Source: Darksidea phi
Taxonomy: Eukaryota > Ascomycota > Dothideomycetes > Pleosporales > Lentitheciaceae
Reading direction: 5' to 3'
Assembly (NCBI GenBank): GCA_030770425.1
Contig: JASJFT010000455.1
Location: 1-12,410, forward strand
Length of the DNA stretch: 12,410 nt
Part shown: positions 7,831-12,410 of the stretch, piece after piece
How positions within the stretch are numbered: the first letter of the stretch is position 1
Layout of the letters: every line of letters starts with the position of its first letter
Notes under the pieces: generated by a model
Database searches by the model: none
Seen by the model: only the letters and a program-made list of their open reading frames with translations
Told to the model about the DNA's origin: nothing
Made by a program: the position numbers and the translations under genes

Positions 7831-7840
7831 GTATTTATAG
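7831..7840 (+). promoter_or_regulatory. TATA-like element of the glycosyltransferase gene
   Basis: GTATTTATAG lies about 190 bp before the chosen ATG at 8026, followed by a pyrimidine-rich tract (GTCTTTCTTTCTAATTGC). The distance allows a leader of roughly 100-150 bases. Position-based call. Confidence 0.3.
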
Positions 7841-8025
7841 TGGTGGTTTGGTCTTTCTTTCTAATTGCTTCAAGCCCACACTGTCGATACACTGCGCGCT
7901 AGCCTACATTTTGCCCACACTCGTTTTGGGTGTTTCTCATTACCCTCGAGGCTTCGTTCTCTTATACTCAGAAGGATACGAAGAACGTTGTCCAGACAGC
8001 TTTCGCTCCTTGTTGCTATCCAACC

Positions 8026-9697
8026 ATGCACTCACTTATGGTCCCCGCGAATCTTCTTTCACTCTGCTTTACCATTGGTCTTCTTGTTCCTACCATTGCC
8101 GCTAGTGCTGTACCACGTCCGTCAACCTCTCTCGCCAGTCCGCTCTATCGCAGAAGTGGTGACGACCCTGGGAACGTCCAACCGCAGGTAGACGACCTGT
8201 TCAGATACCTTTCAACACAGGATGGCAGCAATGTCGAGGCACGAAAAAAGGATAAACTGAAAACTTACGTTGCGGGAGTCAATAAGGCTCTTGAGAAAGC
8301 AAAGATGAAGAACTTGAAAGTTCTTTTTGTTCAGTACGCAGGTTCAGGAGGCGATGTCGGCAAATCCGTGACCTACACGGAGGCCATAAAATCACGCAGT
8401 ATTCATCGAAAGGATGCTCATACCTTCCAAAAGATGTTAAGGTTTTTCCATTTGCAACGCAAAGACAAGGATCCGCACATCGAAATGAAATTTACGGTCG
8501 ACTGCAACTATCTCAAGTACATGACAGAAGCCGCTAGAAAGGACTGGGAAAGCGACATCAAGGAATGTTTGGTGGGGGAGGACAAGGAATCGGAGGAAGC
8601 CAACCAACAGAAATTTAAGGAAGTCTTCAAGGAGACCCTGAAAGATTACAAGCCTCATGTCATCATCCAGGGAAACCCCATACCGAAACTGTACAAGGAG
8701 GACAAGACCTTTTGGGAAAGCTTTCACACGGAGATGAACGATATAGTGGAAAATGACGAGGTACTCAGGATAAACATCAGGGCCGATTTCAAACTCAAAG
8801 AGGAGGTTGACAAGAAGCTTGGCCAATATCCGATGAAAATGAACGATGTTGTCCTTGTAGGACAACCCGTAGACTTTTTTCAAGGCTTACCTACGAAGAC
8901 TAGGCAAACGCGTGTTGGAAGACCAGTAATACAGAACACCAAAGAAAATCCGGACGATTTGCTCAAGTGGATGGACAAACAAAAAAATATCATGTATGTG
9001 GGTATAGGCGGTCCCCAGCGTGAAGTGGAATTGAAAATAGGCGACCCATTGAAGGCATTGGACCAGTTTGTCACAGAGAGACTCGAGGACGGGGAGGACG
9101 ACGACTGGTAAACTTTATCTCGGGTCTACACCTAATTACGCTAACATCGAACTCAGGAGCTTTATTATGTTCCACAACGTCCGTCAACCTGAAGGCGAAG
9201 AAGAGAAGAACCCAATAACTGATGGCGGGCGTGTATACCACTTATGGTGGGGTATAAACACCCTAAAGCTTATGAAACACAAAAACATGCGCATTGCTAT
9301 GCATCACTGCGGCAGAGGAATTCTTGACGATACTATAGAGGCTGAGCTGGTACCCATCTGCGTGGGCACCTCCGATTTCGGTGGTGATCAGTTCCAGTTC
9401 GCTCAGCAGCTGGAGCAGCGCAAAATGGGCAGAGGCCTAAAAACACGGGAAGAAGGGATCTATTTCGAGAACGCAAAGTCAGATAGGGAGTTCAAAGGGG
9501 TCCAAAAGGATTTTTGTCCTGACGTATTAGGGGAAATGTTCAAAGATGTCAAGGCCAAGCTGGAGGACATGAAGAAGGAACTGGCCCAGTTTAAGCCCGG
9601 TGTGCTGGCCGATACGTCAGGGCAGTTGACCTTTGAGATCATGTACGGCCTGAAATATCACCAATTCAAGAGAAAACCCCCGGTCCCCGGTCCCTGA
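8026..9697 (+). CDS. UDP-glycosyltransferase-like protein (GT1 family) with signal peptide, two exons
   Basis: Read as join(8026..9107,9157..9697), 540 residues. The frame is open from 7930, but the ATG at 8026 (context CCAACCATG) puts a signal peptide first (NLLSLCFTIGLLVPTIAASA, residues 9-28). The rest follows the GT-B plan of UDP-sugar transferases: KVLFVQYAGSGGDVG (98-112) at the first strand and loop, HVIIQGNP (211-218), VVLVGQPV (275-282), DLLKWMDKQKNIMYVGIGG (311-329) like the WLDKQ...VYVSxGS region, then HHCGRG at 410-415, AELVPICVG and GGDQF (436-440), matching the donor-sugar motif with its terminal Asp-Gln. The residue where these enzymes usually carry the catalytic His (GGH) is Asp110 here, so activity may be altered or lost. 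There is no C-terminal membrane segment. It is likely lumenal or secreted; acceptor and sugar are unknown. The C-terminus is basic and Pro-rich. Confidence 0.75.
9108..9156 (+). other. Intron of the glycosyltransferase gene
   Basis: Donor GTAAAC at 9108 inside the Trp361 codon (phase 2), branch point GCTAACA at 9140-9146, acceptor CTCAG at 9156. The length is 49 bp. Without splicing, exon 1 ends at TAA 9109-9111. With splicing the UDP-glycosyltransferase homology continues in frame into the donor-binding motif. Confidence 0.85.
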
Positions 9698-9729
9698 GTA
9701 GCCCGGGGGAGGGGGGAGGGGGGTTCGGG
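9677..9729 (+). other. Hairpin and G-quadruplex-type tract over the glycosyltransferase stop codon
   Basis: CCCCCGG at 9677-9683 can pair with CCGGGGG at 9703-9709, bracketing the TGA at 9695-9697. Just after it, G runs at 9705-9709, 9711-9716, 9718-9723 and 9727-9729 are separated by one or three bases, fitting a G-quadruplex. The last codons (Pro-Pro-Val-Pro-Gly-Pro) are the C-rich arm. It could shape 3'-end formation or stall polymerases. Such homopolymer-rich DNA is also prone to sequencing error. Confidence 0.6.
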
Positions 9730-10015
9730 TCATAGAGAAATGCGATATTTCGTCGACTATTAGTACGACTAGGCTTTAGTGCTCCGGACGCAACCCTATC
9801 CCTCTATCACTCAAACACATTGCTGTGAGCAGTAACGTCAGAGTTAGCATTCTCAGTCAGTTTTCGGCCAGGACGGATATCCTTTCCAACTCTCCGGAGC
9901 CCATCCCTCCGAAATCCGTCCCTACGAGCTGTCGGAGTTGATATATTTATAAGGGATGTTTAATTAGTAAATTGTCCCTCTTTCTCATTCTCTCTCCCCC
10001 TCGTGCCTTAGGTAA
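9698..10015. other. Intergenic stretch between the glycosyltransferase gene and the right RIP block
   Basis: Normal composition with plenty of CpA and TpG, so not RIP-mutated. Near 9869-9925 it has short inverted pieces (GGACGGATAT and ATCCGTCC, CTCCGGAG) but no gene. TGTCGGAGTTGATATATT at 9929 resembles an LTR end, and TAACAG at 10010-10015 sits at the edge of the RIP zone; neither is proven. Confidence 0.45.
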
Positions 10016-10917
10016 CAGTTTTTAGTATTAATATTATTAAGGTTAATCCTATTAGTCTAGTACTAAGAATCGATCTTATTGTTAAACGGGGTCCGGGCCC
10101 GATAGGTTGTTTGGCCTCGTTTAGGGTTTATGCTTGAGATAGGAAAGGAGGAGTAAGAATAAGTAGATAATAGTTTAATTATATTAATAAATAAGGATTA
10201 ATCTAGATTCGAATTAACTATATAGAAGTAAGACTTATCTAGGAGATTCGTAGTTATTATATATTAATTTAGTTTCCTTAGATCTATAGCTCTATACCTA
10301 TAGATCTACTAAGCTATAGCTCCGTAGCTCTATTCTAATAGATCTACTAAGCTATTACGTAACCCTTAGATCTATTCTTACTAAGATATAGATCTATTAT
10401 ATAACTTCCTAGTAAAGCTATTTATACTAATTATTATTTATATTATAGTTATAGTCGTCGTATTTTATATTAGAGCTAGTAATAGGTTTAATCTTAGATA
10501 GCTCTTCTTACTACTATTCTATAATATATATTTAGTTTATAATACTATCTTCTCTCTCTAAACCTTTAGCTTAGAGGTTATTCTAGTTTTAATATTTAGC
10601 TATATTAGTATTAGGATTTTACCTTAAAAGATTATTATTATCTATTATAGTATTATATAAAACTTAAGAATATATTACTTTTACTAATAAAATTCTTTAT
10701 TATAATTCTAAAATATTTCTTTATAGTTATTATTTATAGTTAGGAGTACTATATATCGTCTTATTTAAAGATAATAAATATTATAAGATATATATTTATA
10801 CTAATATACGAAATTCTTATTATATATTTAGTATCTTATTATTAGAAGATTTATCTATATTAAGTAGTAAAACTTATATATTAGGGCTTATTATTATTAG
10901 TAAGATTTATTAACTAT

Positions 10918-11248
10918 ATAGAAGAAAAACTTTAATAGTAGCTAGAGAAGGCTTAAAAGACTTAAAACGAGTTTCTTAATAAGCTAGTAAAGACTTAAAT
11001 ATAAATATATTATTTAAAGAAGTAGAAAGTAGTTCTTTATAAGAAGTTAGTAGTATAATTTTAGATACTAGAAGCTAAGCTAGATAAAGAGGAGGTAGAG
11101 CTTTAATAGTTAAAGTAGTAGAAGAATCTAAAGATCTCTTTAACTATTTTAAATATCGCTTATAATATTATAAATAATATTATTTCTCTTAATTTATTAA
11201 ATATCTCTTATTATATTATAAATAATATTAATCTTCTTAATTTACTAT
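10918..11248 (+). pseudogene. RIP-killed ORF ghost encoding a Gln/Glu/Leu-rich coiled coil
   Basis: In the plus frame starting at 10918, all stops are TAA or TAG. Reading them as the CAA/CAG codons RIP destroys gives a long heptad-like Gln/Glu/Leu/Lys run (EEKL, then three Gln, LEKAQKTQNEF; later LEAKLDKEEVEL at about 11068-11103). The strand is opposite to the Gypsy pol, so it likely belongs to another element or gene, placed tail to tail. It flows in frame into the 48-bp repeat at 11153-11248. I do not recognise the parent protein. Confidence 0.4.
11153..11248. repeat. Two-copy 48-bp tandem repeat inside the RIP block
   Basis: Copies at 11153-11200 and 11201-11248 share ATTATAAATAATATTA and CTTAATTTA and differ at about eight positions. 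The 48-bp period equals 16 codons and keeps the frame of the coiled-coil ghost just upstream, so it may have been a 16-residue protein repeat. In DNA of such low complexity some similarity is expected by chance. Confidence 0.5.
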
Positions 11249-11399
11249 AAGGTAAATTTATTTTATCTCTAGATTTTCTTTAAAATTATAGTTTTAATAC
11301 TCTATAAGCTTCTTAAGATAATTAAGATTATCTTTAGATTTCTAGATTTATTTTTATAGTTTCTTATTCTTATCTATCTCTTACTATTAAATTAGATAA

Positions 11400-12410
11400 T
11401 AATTTTTTCTATTTTTAATATTTTTATCTAAAATTTCTTTTACTTTTTATCTTTATTATTTTCTTTATATATATCTACTTTATATACTACTAGTTTAATA
11501 TCTTATAGTACTTTTTCTAGTAAGCTAATATAGAATATAGAATAGATTTTTATTTATAGAGGTAATCTTAGTTAGTAGTTTATAAGTAAGATTTATTTCT
11601 TAATCTTATAGAATTTAATCTTAATATAGTCTAATTTATTATTAGATTACTTATTCTTAATATTTTTTTATAATAACTATATCTTTTCTCCTTCTTTAAA
11701 AGTAGGTACTTTCTTTTACTTTTTATTATAATACTTACTTATTTTATTTTAAAGAAATTTTATATCTTTCTTAAGTTATTAGTATATTTATAGAATAATT
11801 TTTACTATTTCTTCTCTATTCTAGTTATAAGACTAAAGTTATCTAAATTCTTTATATATTTTTAATTTAATTCTATAGTTTATAAAGAAAGGTATTATTT
11901 TTATTATACTATATTATAAACTATTATACGTAAATTATACTATAAATAAAAGTATAATCTAATTATTCTAATAATAGTTTAGATAATATCTAAGATATTA
12001 CTCTACTATTTAGTTTATTTATTTAGTTAGTCTATTTATCTATAAATAATAGGTAGTTAATATACTATATTTTATTTCTAATTTAGCTATAAGAATTTAC
12101 TAGAACTTTACTATAAATTTAATATTTCTATTTAAGATAATCTTATTTAGTATTTTATACTTACTAAATATATATCTTAGTAGAATATAGATAAGTTATT
12201 TTATAATATTTTCTTTATCTATATATAGAATAAAGTAAGTATACTTTATAAACTTATCTACTACTATTAATATAGTATTATAGAATACTTCTATTATTAG
12301 TTTCTTAAAATATAGTAACTACGTAATAAAGTTTATAATAATAATCTTCTATAATTCTTCTATATTTTCTATTAGTTATAGTATTCTATAGGATATATAT
12401 CTAGTATACT
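11400..12410 (-). mobile_element. RIP-killed Ty3/Gypsy retrotransposon pol (integrase to C-terminus), partial
   Basis: A single minus-strand frame, read through TAA/TAG codons, still shows the integrase order. A NFIT segment near 12313-12333 stands where DFITGLP is usual. Then come VVDKFIKYTYFI (about 12230-12264), IILNRNIKF in place of ISDRDxxF, and LTTYYL-stop-IN near 12040-12060 in place of STAYHPQTD. After these come PTFKEGEKI near 11680-11706, NNKLDYIKIKFYKI in place of the GPF module, and IKIYSIFYISLLE at 11515-11553 in place of MKIHPVFHISLLE. Stops fall where Trp or Gln is expected, and Asp-to-Asn and His-to-Tyr changes fit G-to-A and C-to-T decay. Frame is kept over about 850 bp. Reverse transcriptase and the 5' LTR would lie beyond the right edge. 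The element cannot be functional. Confidence 0.9.

Larger units (their letters stand above)
7374..8025. other. Divergent intergenic region between the ankyrin and glycosyltransferase genes
   Basis: This stretch serves as the upstream region of both neighbours, which are transcribed away from each other. It contains the 48-bp tandem repeat at 7575-7670 and a TATA-like GTATTTATAG at 7831-7840 facing the plus-strand gene. Open frames inside it (for example 7327-7668 minus, with a 16-residue duplication caused by the DNA repeat) are probably not genes. Confidence 0.5.
10016..12410. repeat. RIP-saturated repeat block (right), runs off the window
   Basis: Depletion starts partly at about 10016 and is complete from about 10141. 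Reading every line to 12410, I find no CpA and no TpG, while about ten CpG sites remain (for example TCGTCG near 10456, TACGTAA near 12320). CpC and CpT steps also survive. That is CpA-directed RIP acting on both strands to exhaustion. It contains the Ty3/Gypsy remnant and a second, opposite-strand coding ghost, listed separately. AGATCT-centred short repeats also occur at 10301-10317 and 10339-10355. Confidence 0.9.

Noticed and set aside
8338..8370. P-loop-like GSGGDVGKS in the glycosyltransferase (residues 106-114)
   Set aside because: The spacing has one residue too many for the Walker A pattern, and the position fits the first GT-B loop. The rest of the protein matches GT1, not an NTPase.
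9929..10014. 86-bp TG...CA segment (TGTCGG to TAACA on the plus strand) as an LTR of the Gypsy element
   Set aside because: It is full of CpA and TpG whereas the adjacent interior is RIP-saturated, and no second copy is present in the window. A similar GTCGGAGTTGAT at 5591 is too short to prove a repeat family.
10270..10400. AGATCT-rich short repeats as a possible satellite or CRISPR-like array
   Set aside because: Spacing is irregular (about 20-38 bp), the DNA is low-complexity and RIP-mutated, and the setting is a fungal nuclear genome.
11280..11480. Chromodomain at the C-terminus of the Gypsy polyprotein
   Set aside because: After the ISLLE-type motif I could not follow a Trp-rich chromodomain in any frame. 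RIP or indels may have destroyed it, or the element lacks one.

Overview
The window looks like nuclear DNA of a filamentous ascomycete (Pezizomycotina). The reading frames are eukaryotic and interrupted by short GT-AG introns (45-73 bp, GTAAGT-type donors, one clear CTAAC branch point). Four of the five genes are intact and start with a secretion signal. Both ends are made of extremely AT-rich DNA in which CpA and TpG are almost absent while CpG, CpC and CpT survive. That is the footprint of repeat-induced point mutation (RIP), a genome defence of this fungal group. I cannot place genus or species from the sequence.

Layout. 1-386: saturated RIP block. 390-524: GC-rich remnant that is open to a stop codon. 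638-2276 (minus): two-exon gene for a 521-residue secreted, Lys/Asp-rich protein with an N-terminal Cys-rich part and several Kex2-type dibasic sites. 2277-3576: intergenic, with a 50-bp tandem duplication and a decayed array of CCCGCCAAG motifs. 3577-4134 (minus): 185-residue secreted protein with eight cysteines, probably with a 5'-UTR intron. 4183-5063: mostly featureless intergenic DNA. 5064-5492 (minus): 142-residue secreted acidic Cys-free protein. 5994-7373 (minus): F-box protein with about eleven ankyrin repeats. 7374-8025: divergent intergenic region with a 48-bp tandem repeat. 8026-9697 (plus): two-exon UDP-glycosyltransferase-like protein (GT1 family, GT-B fold) that unusually carries a signal peptide. 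9677-9729: hairpin and G-rich tract over its stop codon. About 10016-12410: second RIP block. Its right part still reads, through stop codons, as the integrase and C-terminal region of a Ty3/Gypsy retrotransposon on the minus strand.

How the parts may work together. This is a gene island of about 9.6 kb between silenced transposons, rich in secreted, lineage-specific-looking products. Such settings often hold effectors or secreted antagonism proteins in fungi. The secreted glycosyltransferase could modify its secreted neighbours or an external or lumenal acceptor, and the F-box/ankyrin protein is a plausible ubiquitin-ligase adaptor. A shared function is inference from position only; nothing in the sequence proves the genes form one system.
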